Assembly (NCBI RefSeq): GCF_003473485.1
Contig: NC_053045.1
Location: 63,241,994 to 63,305,993 of the forward strand
DNA length: 64,000 bases
Source of the DNA: Medicago truncatula
Taxonomy: Eukaryota; Streptophyta; Magnoliopsida; Fabales; Fabaceae
Direction: 5' to 3'
Shown here: positions 35,501 through 46,370 of the stretch, piece after piece
Position numbering within the stretch: the first letter of the stretch is position 1
How the letters are laid out: every line of letters starts with the position of its first letter
Notes under the pieces: model-generated
Database searches by the model: none
Told to the model about the DNA's origin: nothing
The model's input: only the letters and a program-made list of their open reading frames with translations
Translations under genes and position numbers: made by a program

Positions 35501-37583
35501 ATTAGAGTTTTATTTGCCTTTTATTTGTTTGTTCATATTTAATAATGAAGGTTCGTAACTGCCAGGAGTATGCCGCATTGGAGCTCCAGCGCTATATTAG
35601 GGGGCATTTAACTCGAAATTTGATATTAGGTATTCTGTTTCCATACTTTCATTGTTTTATATTTTATTTCATTGAGCTTGTAATTGGGTGATTTAATTAT
35701 TTTTTTCAAATTTACTCAGCATAGTGTATACTTTTGTTTTGTCTTATGATGTAGGCAGTGCTTCTAAGCTACGTGCAGTTGCTGCTGGATGCATTTCAAA
35801 ACGAACTGGCTTTTGTAGTTTTCAGTTGGAACTATTCTTGTTTCAAGTAGTGAAATTGCAACGATGGTGGAAGCATCTCTTGTTACATAAATTGATGACA
35901 AAGTCTGCAATCATTATACAGTCCCACATTCGTGGGTGGGCAGCTAGGCGAAAGGCGGTTGTTTATAGGCATCATATCGTTGTCATACAGGTATTGTATA
36001 TTAATAGTTATCATCTTATCATCATATACCCCACTGTGGTTCTCGTGTATTTTGTTTGACTGCTGATTTCTGAATCAGTTATATTGATTTACATCGTACT
36101 TTCACGGAAATTTTATATAGCTTCCCTAAAACAGATGTTCCCTTTCTCCCTTAAATAAGTGAACGAAGTAGCAATGGTTTGAGTTATTGTCATGTGATTG
36201 ATTTTCTTTTCCTAGACTTTTCCACTGGTTTTATTGCACCAGGTTGCTCTTTTTGTGTGGGTAACATGAAAATTGGGTAATGGGGTTGAACTAACTACGT
36301 CAAAAGTTTGCACTTCTTTTTCCCTCCACTTGATTTTTAGTTTATCCTAAAGTGTCTTACAAGTTACAAGTGCATATTTATTATGATTCCGCTGGTTCTG
36401 ATTATTATTGGAGCCTGAATTTTAGTCTGTTCAGTTTTTTCCTATTTGCTAATCTGCCTTATCTTTTTTTATTATAAATTATAAATTTTGTAGTCCCACT
36501 GGAAAGGTTACGTTGCACGTCAGCAGTCAACAAAACAATTAATGGATTTGCGCTCAAGACTTCAAGAGTCTTCCAAAAATGTAGATGACAGCAAGCGTCT
36601 CATTAACAGACTCCTGGCAGCGCTTTCAGAGCTGCTTAGTATGAAGAGTCTTAGTGACATTCTTCATACTTGTTCAACGTTGGGTGAGAACTATATCTTT
36701 TAAGTTTTTTAACTAAGTAGATGGCTTCTGAAGCATGCAGTTTAGTTTCTTTAAATTTGTGCTCGGATTCTATGTTGCAAGGCATATAAAAGTGGGTATT
36801 TAGAATGTATTTAGGTGACACGAGACATAAAAAATCCTATATTATTTACATTCAACAAATTCTGACCAGCTACATTGTTCTTTTTTTGCAGATTTGGCAA
36901 CATGGCATTCTCAGAGATGTTGTGAAGAACTTGTGGCTGCTGGGGCCATTGACACCTTGCTGCGGCTTATTCGATTAATCAGCAGGAGTATCCCTGATCA
37001 AGAGGTTTTAAAGCATGTTTTGTCAACTCTCCGAAATCTTGCTCGCTATCCTCATCTGCTAGAAGTGCTGATACAAAGACAGGGTTCTATACAGACAATC
37101 GTCTTGGAGTTACTGAGGTTTCAATATTTTGTAGTGGTTAGCCATTGAAAGTTGATATAGGATTCTTGTACTTTCTTATAATATTTAACTTTTAAAACTT
37201 GTTTCAGGAATAAGGAGGAGGGCTTCTTCATTGCTTCTGAGCTTTTGAAGAAGATATGCTCAACTCAAAAAGGCGTTGAGACCATACTCAAATCTCCTGC
37301 CTTTCTAAAGAGACTGCACAGTCTTGTTGAGGAGCTTACTAGGAAGGCCACTTACCAGAAAAGGTCACACACTTCGGCTCTTGGGAAAACGTGTTTATTT
37401 TTTCTAAGATGAAATTTGATTGAATGAAGAGAGAAATCTAACGGTTGTTTTCAATTAATTGCTTTGCCAAAATGCAGAAATGTTCGGGGTCCTACTCCTA
37501 GTTCAATTGTTATTGTTAGAGAAAACACAGATAGAAGATTGAAGGAGGTTACTGAGATTCTGAAGCTACTAGCACACCCTTGA
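26560..37583 (+). CDS. ASPM-like (abnormal spindle) CH/IQ/ARM protein
   Basis: Twenty-two exons (26560-27276, 27664-28132, 28231-28316, 28550-28663, 28748-28936, 29055-29120, 29233-29289, 29833-29955, 30036-30152, 31505-31612, 31691-31826, 32421-32552, 33130-33306, 33386-33996, 34343-34520, 34618-34856, 35551-35629, 35755-35990, 36494-36683, 36892-37117, 37208-37363, 37478-37583) keep one frame throughout and give 1,503 residues. Order: a Ser/Thr/Pro- and basic-rich N-terminus (about 1-230), a conserved helical region (about 230-400), two calponin-homology domains (about 415-525 and 560-680), about 16 IQ-type motifs (AATSIQKFLRGWMARSRY, KAAIVIQSFFRGWIARKN and others, about 770-1290) and a C-terminal ARM/HEAT-like region (CCEELVAAGAIDTLLRLIR, VLSTLRNLARYPHLLEVL). 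By family knowledge ASPM proteins bind microtubule minus ends and calmodulin at spindle poles; plant roles are inferred. Exons 17-18 duplicate exons 15-16. All introns are GT-AG. No stop or frameshift is seen. Confidence 0.92.
27328..27613. mobile_element. Stowaway-like MITE in intron 1 of the ASPM-like gene
   Basis: The ends CTCTATCTGTTTCAAAATGA and, as reverse complement, CTCCATCTGTTTCAAAATAA pair well, with TA target dinucleotides at 27326-27327 and 27614-27615. 286 bp, non-coding. Confidence 0.8.
29645..29828. repeat. 92-bp tandem duplication next to the exon 8 acceptor
   Basis: The segment containing GGTTGCAAAAATTATTTCTT and CTTTTCTGCAATTAAT occurs twice with a 92-base period, and the second copy runs into the acceptor of exon 8 (29831-29832) of the ASPM-like gene. 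Confidence 0.8.
34440..35990. repeat. exon-pair duplication in the ASPM-like gene
   Basis: The end of exon 15 plus exon 16 matches exon 17 plus exon 18 in order. RFIRGHLTRNRLLG corresponds to RYIRGHLTRNLILG; CSFQLEAFMFAVVKLQRWW to CSFQLELFLFQVVKLQRWW; and SAIIIQSCTRGWIARRKA to SAIIIQSHIRGWAARRKA. The exon phases are the same in both pairs. Confidence 0.88.
35050..35400. repeat. LTR-like repeat in intron 16
   Basis: AAGTCCCACATT plus AGATAGAT occurs twice (about 35070 and 35221), each followed by AGAGCACTC and a TACAAG motif, with GGCCCAACCACAA also twice. It resembles decayed plant LTR sequence. Boundaries are unresolved. Confidence 0.4.
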
Positions 37584-38332
37584 AGTTTTTTCTGTCAAGT
37601 AATGCTATGTGCAAATCATTGCATGCATCCTTTCCTCATCTCGTGGATTTTGGAGTGAAATTGCTTAACATTCTGGGTTTAAACCATGTGTATTACATAT
37701 TTTCTGTATAGTAACACCCTAATCCAAGTTCTTAGTGGAAGCTCTTCGTCATAGTTGGTGATTAAAAGTTTGTAGAACTGCTTATTGTCATTGGTGATTA
37801 AACGTTTGTATAACTGCTTATTGTCATAGTTGGTAATTAAACATTTGTAGGTGAGTTTATCGTTCAATTTAATATGAAATTATACTATGTGCTCATCATT
37901 GGTAGGTGAGTTTGTAATTTGTCACTTATAAGATGAGAGAAACTAAATTTGTAGGCTCCTTCACTTGCTCACAGGTCATTGAATTTTCCAAAATGTCCCT
38001 TCATAGAAATGGAAGAGATTCTTTGAAGGGTCATGCTAAACTATCTGGTCAGATTATTTGTAATCTTTTAACATGTGAGCTAAAGACATATGTTAGTGAG
38101 GGCAAATGTAACATTTCTCTATTTTAAATTATGTAACACTTCTAATTCTATAGAAAAATTTCTTTGAAATAAATTGATGCATTTCATTTTATTCAATATT
38201 TATTTCACTTAATTTTTTATTTTAAGGGGACTTATTTCACTTATTTTTTATGAATGTATATTTATGATAAAATATTGTATTTAAAGAGCTATTATTTTGA
38301 TGAATATAATGAATAGTGACTGTACCAAAAAA

Positions 38333-38470
38333 CTTAAAATGAGTTTAAGCTAAGTTGGTAGGGAAATTGCATAATATATGTTGGAGTTGAAATTTGAACA
38401 CTAGACACCTCACTTATTCATCTAATGAAGGTGAATTCTCGATCACTAAACTGCTTGACAAAAAAAAATA
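38333..38470 (+). mobile_element. SINE-like (tRNA-derived) relic
   Basis: GTTTAAGCTAAGTTGGTAG resembles a pol III box A, and GTTGAAATTTGAACACT about 40 bases on is a weakened box B. The segment ends in an A run after CTGCTTGAC. No target duplication found. Confidence 0.5.
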
Positions 38471-38658
38471 TTGCACTAATACTTTAGGTAATATGAACAG
38501 ATTAATATGAACGAATTTCTTGGTAGTATTTCATTTAATAATTTGATAAAATACTTTTGTATTGTTCTGCATGACAAAAAATATATATTGCACTAATACT
38601 TTAGGTAATTTTAATAGATTAATATGAAAGGATTTCTTGATGATAATTTCATTTAATA
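38460..38658. repeat. 117-bp tandem duplication
   Basis: TTGCACTAATACTTTAGGTA occurs at 38471 and 38588, and both copies continue with similar sequence through GATTAATATGAA and TTTCATTTAAT. Confidence 0.8.
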
Positions 38659-38659
38659 T

Positions 38660-40058
38660 TTTTTTTTAAGCAAAAGAAAGGGTGCAGAGGGATCTCCAAG
38701 TGCAGCACCTTGAAGTATATAGATAGAAAAAAAGTACAAAAGAGAGGGGGGACAAAAACCAAAACCCTCAAGGATAAAAGAAAGGAAAAAAAAAAAAAGG
38801 AAAAAAAAACAAAGCAAAACAGATAAACCAACCAGGAGCTAGTGAAGCAACATTAAACCATAATGCTAGCGAGCCGAACGACTGGAAGCCCCAACCTTAA
38901 ACCCTTTGCTAGTCTCAAAGTGTTGCTTTAATTTCTTTTTCTTTGGAACCACCAACTGAAATTGTTGATTTGAGTCTGAATTAACAAAATCTTCCTTATG
39001 ACCCATGAATCACTCAGAAAATCCATAGTTTGTTGAGCCACAGTAGGAACCAGCCCTAAAACTTGCATGTCATGAATAACATTTTCACTAAAGTGTGACA
39101 AGTTAGAGTCTGTTGCCACTATGGCCCTATCTAGATCTTCCTGAGCATTATCTATCGTTACCACATCCTTGTTTAACTCTACACGACAGAGATTTGCATC
39201 AGATGCTTCTTCACGAATGTTATCAATCTTGCTTTGATCTGATGGGGAATCTGGTCGAACAATGTTGTCATCTAACTCCACAATGGGAATGAGATCAACA
39301 TCATGATTTTTAGTGGCAAGACTATCGATGTTTGCATCTAAAATTTCTGCATTTGCTACTAAAGAAGGCAAAGGGGATGCAACAATTTTAAGGTTTTTCT
39401 CACCCTGATTAGTGAATTTTTTTGTTATCACAACTTCTTGTGCTTTAGGTTTATCCTGCTTATTACTTGCAACCATTTTTCCATGCTTCTACTTGTTACA
39501 TTGAGATATGTGATGACCTAAAGTCTGACAGTTGTTACAAAATTCATGATGTTTTTCATAGACAACACCAACATGAAATGCAAACCCTTCCCTCTCGACT
39601 AAAATATTGTTATGAAGAGGTTTTGATAAATCAACATCAACAAGCAGCCTTGCATAGTGACCAAATACTTTATGTCTAGTAGGTTCATCTAAAATTATAG
39701 GCATACCAACCGCACAAGCAATTTCAATTAAAGTTTTCTCTCTCCAATACTCACGAGGGAGATCAGAGAAACGAATCCAAACCTGGGCATTAGTTTGTTT
39801 CTAAGCGTCGGGGAAGAAGTCAGGAACCCATTGCGACAAGCGAAGAATTCCAAATTTGAGATTTCAGGAACCCGTCCACCAAATAGATCGCATTTCCTCA
39901 ATAGTTGAGAATTTGAATTCGAAGAAACCTTTGCCCATGGGAGCAATCTTCCAATTATTGATTTTCCAGAGAGGAACGAAGGTTTCATGAAGTTGTTTTG
40001 TTGTTGGAGCTTTCTTTCCTTTCTTCAAAATCAACCTCCCATAGAGGATACTTTGCAT
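38660..40058 (-). mobile_element. LINE/retroelement ORF1 remnant (DUF4283 + zinc knuckle)
   Basis: On the minus strand the frame from 40058 reads LWKINNWKIAPMGKGFFEF, then (after a frame change and a stop near 39800) WVRFSDLPREYW-like sequence, HYARLLVDVDLSKPLHN and a CCHC zinc knuckle (CNNCQTLGHHISQC). An acidic region follows, ending at 38928. This is the nucleic-acid-binding ORF1 type of plant L1 LINEs. No reverse transcriptase follows. Instead the element runs into a non-coding tail ending in an A run (T run on the plus strand at about 38660), so the ORF2 part appears to be missing. Confidence 0.7.
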
Positions 40059-40579
40059 TCTTCAACTCCCTCGGTGTATTTATTCTCGGAGATTTTGATT
40101 GAAATTGAGTCACCTTTCATACACAGCTGAGGTAAATTGGTTTTACAAGATTGATGATGTGGACCAATGGTTGAGAGAGAGTGTTAAATGAATGAGAATA
40201 CTTAATAGTAATCATCCACTTTGCCAAAACCGATAATTGAATTTATGCATATTATTATAGGTAGCTTGATCAGCTTATTACTAGAAAAATATTATAAAGT
40301 ATTATATATATTTTTTTTGAAAGATTTATAAAGTATTATATATATGAGGTGAGTTTTACCCTAAAGATATATTCTAATAACTAAAGTATAAGAGTAAAGT
40401 GATTGCATAAGAATTCTATATATGAAAAATATTAACGGATGATTTAATACAAATGTTATGTTTTAATCAAAAAAATTGTTCAAAGGAAAGATTAATGTTT
40501 TATTCGACTTCCAATTTGAAAAATATATTGATTGCTTCATTTTCATAATAATAACATCTTCTAAACTTTTTCATCCCAG

Positions 40580-41029
40580 ATGTTGGATGTCGTGTGCCTT
40601 TAAGTCATGAAGATTTTCAGGTATAGATCCTATCTTGTCCATTACATGTTTTCTAATTATACTTTTTTAGTACAATTCTTTTTAATTTGTCGATAGTACG
40701 AAATTGCCTGAGACTATAATTCTATGATATAGCTCAATCATATGATCCATCTTTCTTTATTGCTCTTTTTTTCCATCTTTCTTTCAGAGTTCTACAGATG
40801 CAATTGAACAAGGGATGGTGACCCAAGAAAAATCAGAAGTCCTTCCATTAATTACAAGAAGGATGCTTGTTGGCCCTGGATCACATCCACCATTTTTTAG
40901 AACAAAGTGCAAGAAATGTACCCCTTGCACACCCATCCTTGTTCTCGAAAGCAAGAGTATGAAGAGCTTCCAGAGCCTTATCCACAGGCATGGAAATGCA
41001 CTTGTAACAAGAAGCTATATGATCCATGA
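40580..41029 (+). pseudogene. EPF-like (EPFL) secreted peptide gene, frameshifted
   Basis: A likely exon at 40580-40620 (VGCRVPLSHEDFQ) joins an exon starting at 40788 that reads ITRRMLVGPGSHPPFFRTKC, then KKCTPCTPILVL. This is the front half of the mature EPFL peptide, a cysteine-rich secreted ligand of ERECTA-type receptors. The family C-terminus (YPQAWKCTCNKKLYDP, stop at 41029) is present but in another frame from about 40950. The first expected cysteine of the mature peptide is replaced by Phe (PPFFRTKC). No exon with a signal peptide was found upstream, where a LINE remnant lies. The frameshift could be a sequencing error or an unrecognised small intron, but the missing cysteine supports decay. 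Confidence 0.72.
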
Positions 41030-41569
41030 TATAGTTTTTATCTATCATAATAGTTCATGTTATCTTTATTTGATATATTTTATTTCTAAGTTTAAGTATA
41101 TTTTTCATTTTAATAGTAGTGGCCAGGAGAACTCTTTGGTGAATTTTTCTAGCTTTTGCTCATGGTTTTTTTTATTTATTTAAACTCTTTTATTGAAACT
41201 TTTATCATTCTTTACCTAATCAAATTTTTTAAAAATGTGAATTTCGTTAGAAAAACATGTTGCGTGAAAAGGAAAAGCACAAGAATACACATACAAGCAA
41301 ATTGGCACCTGCACAAGAATATACTATATAGCCAGTCAAAAGAAGAAAAAAAAAATACACATATATACCATACATGCACAGAGTTGATCACATTTGAACA
41401 ACCAAAACAATTTTTCCAGTAGCTCCAAAATCGCCCCTTCATTGAGCATTGTCAGAGTAATCACTTCAGACGATGCTTCACCTTATCACTAACTCCAAAT
41501 ATGCAGCTACCAAGAACTACTCACCCCTACACAAATGTAATAACTCTAAACAAATAACACACTCACAAG

Positions 41570-42703
41570 TAGGGGTGTTAGCGGTTTGAACAAAACAGAT
41601 AAAACCAAAAATTCAAACCGAAACAAACTAAAAAAGTATCTGATTTTGTTAGGTTTGGTTTAAAACCGAATCGAACCAACCTAAACTTATCTAATTTAGT
41701 TTGGTTTTTTTATCTTTGATATCTAAAAAATCAATGAACCGAACTCATGCTTACCTCATTCTTCATTTTACTAATATGATCCCTTCTCACTGAAGTAATT
41801 TTATGATTAACATGAAGTACATTTACTTTCTTCCATCATCATCTCATCACTCCTTAGTATCATTTCTACTAAAAAAAGAGAAACCATAGCCGCCTACCCC
41901 CAACCCATTGTTTCTCACTGTTGTTGAGATTGTCTATATCTCTTGGTTAATTTTTTCATGTTATGCCTTGAAACTTTAAAGAAAGATACGGTATTATGCC
42001 TTGATTTATAATCGTTGCATGCATTAATTTAATGTTCGTTTCCTGCCTTGAAAAATATTGTTTTAGTTTGGTTCAGTTTGTGTTTGTCATCTATCATAAA
42101 AAAACATCCTCATATTTGTCGTTTATATTCTATGAAAAATATTATTTAATTTCAAATTGTGTGGGGAAATCCTTCAACGTTGATCAATTGAAACATTTTT
42201 CTAATAGTCTTCTCAAACTTTAACTATTCTCACTTGTATTAAGATTGTATGTATTATGTGTATTGAAGAAAAAAATTTGATCATTTGTGTGTTTCAAAAA
42301 AATAAACTGAATATCGATTAACTCATGTATCTCCATATGAATATCGATTTTTTTTTAATTGTGTTTTTGAATAAACCGATCAACCGAAGCAAACTGATTA
42401 GTTTGGTTCGGTTTCATTTTTAAAAAGCATTTAAAACCGTACTAAACTAATGAATATATCATCAGTTAGTTTGAACATATTTTTTTATGGAGAAAACTTA
42501 GGTACAATTCCTTATGTGCTTTTCATATGGTTCTTAACTAAAAATACATATTATTTGGATATAACAAACTTTGAGAAAATTATGCATTTGAGGAAATCAT
42601 GGTAAATTTAGTAAAGAACCATACAAAAAGCACCTAAGGAATTGTACCTAAGTTTTCTCCTTTTTTTATTGAAAGTTGATCCAAACTGAAGTGTTACACC
42701 CCA
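41570..42703. mobile_element. hAT-like non-autonomous element with nested MITE
   Basis: The left end TAGGGGTGTTAGCGGTTTG and the reverse complement of the right end (TGGGGTGTAACACTTCAGTT) are related. The 8-bp flanks CTCACAAG (41562-41569) and CTCACATG (42704-42711) differ by one base. The interior is rich in GGTTCGGTTT and AAACCGAA-type motifs and has no transposase frame. A separate MITE at 42489-42660 interrupts it. Confidence 0.65.
42489..42660. mobile_element. Mutator-type MITE, 172 bp
   Basis: Terminal inverted repeats of about 54 bases start GGAGAAAACTTAGGTACAAT with a perfect first 26 bases. The 9-bp duplication TTTTTTTAT is exact on both sides (42480-42488 and 42661-42669). It sits inside the hAT-like element. 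Confidence 0.88.
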
Positions 42704-42961
42704 CTCACATGAGCACTATCTTGAATTCCTGAGACACCGCATCCGCATTAGCAACACTGACTCGAAACAAATTCCAACCCCACAAAAAATACCACCTCAC
42801 GAGAACATATTAACAATTAACATTGACTTTAAAAAAATACATAACATTGTTGATTGTAAGACTACTTACACCTAGACAAGCCATCCGATTAATCGACCAC
42901 TGTAAAATTGAATATTTAAACCTTGTTGATTATAAAGACACCCAGTTTAAAAGATAACCTA

Positions 42962-43470
42962 TGAAGCAGGGACACATCTAGGAGTAGATGTGTCGCGGTA
43001 TCTGACGGGTGTTGGTGTCCGACACTCGTATGTCACTTGTTCAATACTAGCAGAAACCTCATACAAGTGTCCATTTTTCTATTTTATTTGCTTCATCATT
43101 TCATAGATCTTCGTTAGACACTCACATGGCACTTATACGACAAGATCAGACAACTCTGACAAGTGTCCCAAAAAAATGATTTTTTTTCCGTTGCTTTGAG
43201 GCTTCTTAAACATGTCTCAAACAAGTCTACAAGAATTAAAATGTGTCTAAAAATACTGTTCAATCAGGGGTCAAAGGCATTAAGCTTGATATTTTCAGCT
43301 TTTTGATAGTATATGAACAAATAAAAAGTCAATTACTATTGTATCTTGTTTTATAATTTTTTTAAAATGAAATACATTTCTCAATGTCAATGTCCTATGT
43401 CTTTTAAACGAACAATGTTGACGTGTCTGTGTTATGTCAGATGTCCGTGTCGCGGTTTATGCTTCATATT
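42962..43470. repeat. inverted-repeat element with GACAC motifs
   Basis: TATGAAGCA at the left end is inverted at the right end (TGCTTCATA), and both sides carry GTGTC/GACAC-rich sequence (GATGTGTCGCGG at left, CGTGTCGCGG at right). A target duplication was not found. Confidence 0.5.
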
Positions 43471-43592
43471 AGATACCACTTTGTCTTTTTTTTTTGTTGC
43501 GTTTCTAACCTTTTAAATATTCCACAGGCATGTAAACAATATCGTTCTAATAATTTTGAATTCCAAACACTTTTCCTTCTAAATACTACCCT

Positions 43593-43668
43593 AACTATCC
43601 TCTTGAGCTTAACTCAGTTGGTAATATATGCAAGGCCCGAGGTTCGGACCCCGGGCACCAAAAAAAAA
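43593..43668 (+). mobile_element. very short tRNA-derived SINE
   Basis: Box A-like GAGCTTAACTCAGTTGG and box B-like GAGGTTCGGACCCCG are followed by a run of A residues. The flanks AAATACTACCCT (43581-43592) and AAATACTCCCCT (43669-43680) are a 12-bp target duplication with one mismatch. It is not a tRNA gene: the cloverleaf cannot be completed in this length. Confidence 0.75.
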
Positions 43669-44185
43669 AAATACTCCCCTAGGTGCTTTCTTTATGCTAA
43701 ACAATGGTCAATGTCGAGCTATTCATAGAGGAGCATGCTTTGAGCCTTTTGGATCAATGGGGATTCTATCAACATATGGAGGAATAATTGGCTCCTATAA
43801 CGAAATTGTTTCAATATTAAAGATGGAGCTCTAAACCTCCTCAGTCGAATATTTTTCAAGTTAATATGACCTACTTCATCCTTTTGAACCTACTTAGATA
43901 AAACAAGGTTTCCTTAAAAAATAAAAATAAAAATAAAAAGATAAAACAAGGTTAAGTACGGTTACTATACCATCATTGAGTGGAAGAGTGGGGACTCAGA
44001 TATCTAGTTGTCATTGTTTGAATTGCAGATAGTCTTTTGGTTGCTGCCACTATTAGATTGTTGAATTGGTTTGAAGACATCATCGCAATGGAAGATATGA
44101 GCTTGTACGTGTTTTAAGAAGATAAAAAAAAAAGTACTATACCACATATAATGTGATATATTATTGAAGTAACTTTTTCACTTTT

Positions 44186-44805
44186 TCGGCTTCTTCGCAA
44201 TAGTCTTTCCACCAAAGAGAATCTTTTCGTAGGAGATCTATTCATCATGATGACATTTATTGCATAGGTGGTTGTGGCTCCCCGAAGACATCATGTCACC
44301 TCCTATTTCGCTGCGACATTTTTTGCAGTGTATGGCACATGATTTATCAGTGGCTAGGTATTTCATTCATCTCTCGAGACTCCATCCGTGATCATCTTCA
44401 TCAGTTTGGTCACATGGCGGGGTTACCGCGTTTTACCCATTCTTTTTTCAAAGTGATCTGGCATGCTTGCGTTTGGATCGTTTGAAAGGAAAGAAACAAC
44501 AGGATCTTCAAAGACAAAATAGAAGACTTGGATCAATTATCTGATAAAGTAAAGTTTGTGTCTTTTTCTTGGTTAAAGGCTAAAAGCAAAACTTCTGCTT
44601 TCAGTTATAATGACTAGTGGCGGCGTTCTTTAATTTGCATGGGTGTTATGGAGTAATGGTTCTTTTTTTCATCTTTTTGTTTGTATTGTTTGACAACAAA
44701 TTCCTAGACTTTGTATTATTTTGAGGAGCATCTCTCTTTGCACGCCTTGTGCGAGTTGAGTTGCTCTTGGTGGTTATAATATTTCATTTTGGGTTCTTTA
44801 AAAAA
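44186..44805 (+). mobile_element. 5'-truncated LINE (ORF2 zf-RVT end, 3' tail)
   Basis: The plus strand encodes the C-terminal zinc-binding region of a LINE ORF2 with lesions: CIGGCGSPKTSCHLLFRC, then VIWHACVWIV, a TGA in place of a usual Trp, KERNNRIFKDK and SFSWLKAKS. A non-coding 3' tail ends in an A run. A perfect 15-bp duplication AACTTTTTCACTTTT flanks it (44171-44185 and 44806-44820). Confidence 0.88.
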
Positions 44806-44820
44806 AACTTTTTCACTTTT

Positions 44821-46370
44821 AATTATACTCTTAAATAAATTTGATTATAAGAATGTTATTTTGTTGGTGTTACTAAAAATAATAAGAATTTATATTATAT
44901 TTATTATATTATTGATGTCATTAAAAAAGAAAAACATGATTTGTTATAATTTAAAAGTGTCAAAAATCTATACCTATAAAAATATAAACGTGATTTATTA
45001 TAATTTGAATGCCTATAATTTTAATTAAAATCACATAAAAAATACTATTCATAAGTTACACACCTCAGCGAAAAAGAAAAAGAAAACGAACATGCATACA
45101 CACTAGTTTACTATACAGTAGTACTTTGTAGATCATTTTTTTTAAGTCGTCGAATAACAAATCTATTTGGTTTATATTATAAACTAGATATCCCGATTCA
45201 TTAATTATTGAATGAATTTGAAAAAACTGCATTATTTTATATTTGAGAGTGTACAAATTAAATTAACTTTGAATCATATCCTTTCACACACAAAGATGAT
45301 GCTAAAATGTATCCCTCTTTAAATGAAATTAAGTTTAGTTAAAAGTTGTTCATTTAATAATCTCCAAATGAACGATTACTTCGATGGAACCTGCTTGTTT
45401 TAAGTGACGTTATACAAAGAAGAATCTACTACTGCTTCAAAATTAGAGATCAACGCATAAGCTTCTTTGTATGAAATTATACCATCTAGATTAATGTCCC
45501 AAATCCATACATCGACCTCCACATTGTATTGCAAAGAAATATTAGATAAGAAAGCCTAACAATTTCCGTCTCCATTTCCCATCTCTAATTTCCATCTTTA
45601 ATATCTAACAGACACGTACGATGGTTTATGTCTCCTTTTTCTGTCTCTAATTTCCTTCTCCAACTTCAATTGAACCAATTTCTTTTCAAGTATTTTTCTA
45701 AATATTGTGATATTGATACACTTTGAACTAACACATAAAATTCAAAATTATTATCATATTGCACGAGGTAAAAATACGCAAAGGAAGACACAATTTAAGA
45801 CTACTATACATCACGTGAGTGGACATGTAAAAACATTACCAAACATGTCAAACGCGATTTCAAAGTTAAGAAGACCTTGTTTAAAAGAAATGAGGTAACT
45901 TCTCAAGTAACCATTCAAATGACTTCCCTTAAACCTCGATCACAACACTCAAATCAATAAATTTGATATTTTTATCAGTTATGTTAGAAGTGATAGACTA
46001 CTAATTTGTTTTGAAAGAATTAATAATAAGTTTTAAGATATATTTTTTTTTGGTTACATATAAGTTTTAAGATATTTACAAGAAAAAAGTTATTTAACTC
46101 TAAAATCTTTCCATGAAAAATAAAAATAGAATAAATCTCCTTTAGAAAAGAAAAAACTCTTGTGTGACCAAAAAAATAAAACAAATCTTTGTAACAAAAA
46201 GATAAAAATAAAAAATCAAGCGAGATGGAAAGAAAAGAGTGACACGTAATCGGGTTAGGGTTAGAGTCAGAACCACTCTTTAAAAGCGCACACACACACC
46301 ACTTCCTTCATTCGTTTTCTCTCTTTCTCTCTCTAGAATTTGTGCGATTCAATTCAATCAATCGAAGAAG
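44821..46370. other. gene-free AT-rich spacer
   Basis: No coding or repeat structure is supported here, apart from a CA tract (46290-46300) and a pyrimidine-rich stretch (about 46305-46336) that probably belongs to the leader of the RBP45-like gene. Confidence 0.5.

Noticed and set aside
43605-43666. Possible tRNA gene
   Set aside because: Box A and box B are present, but arms cannot be paired over the length, an A run follows directly and target duplications flank it; a SINE explains it better.
45065-45256. Short minus-strand frame
   Set aside because: AT-rich random frame with no motif or supporting context.
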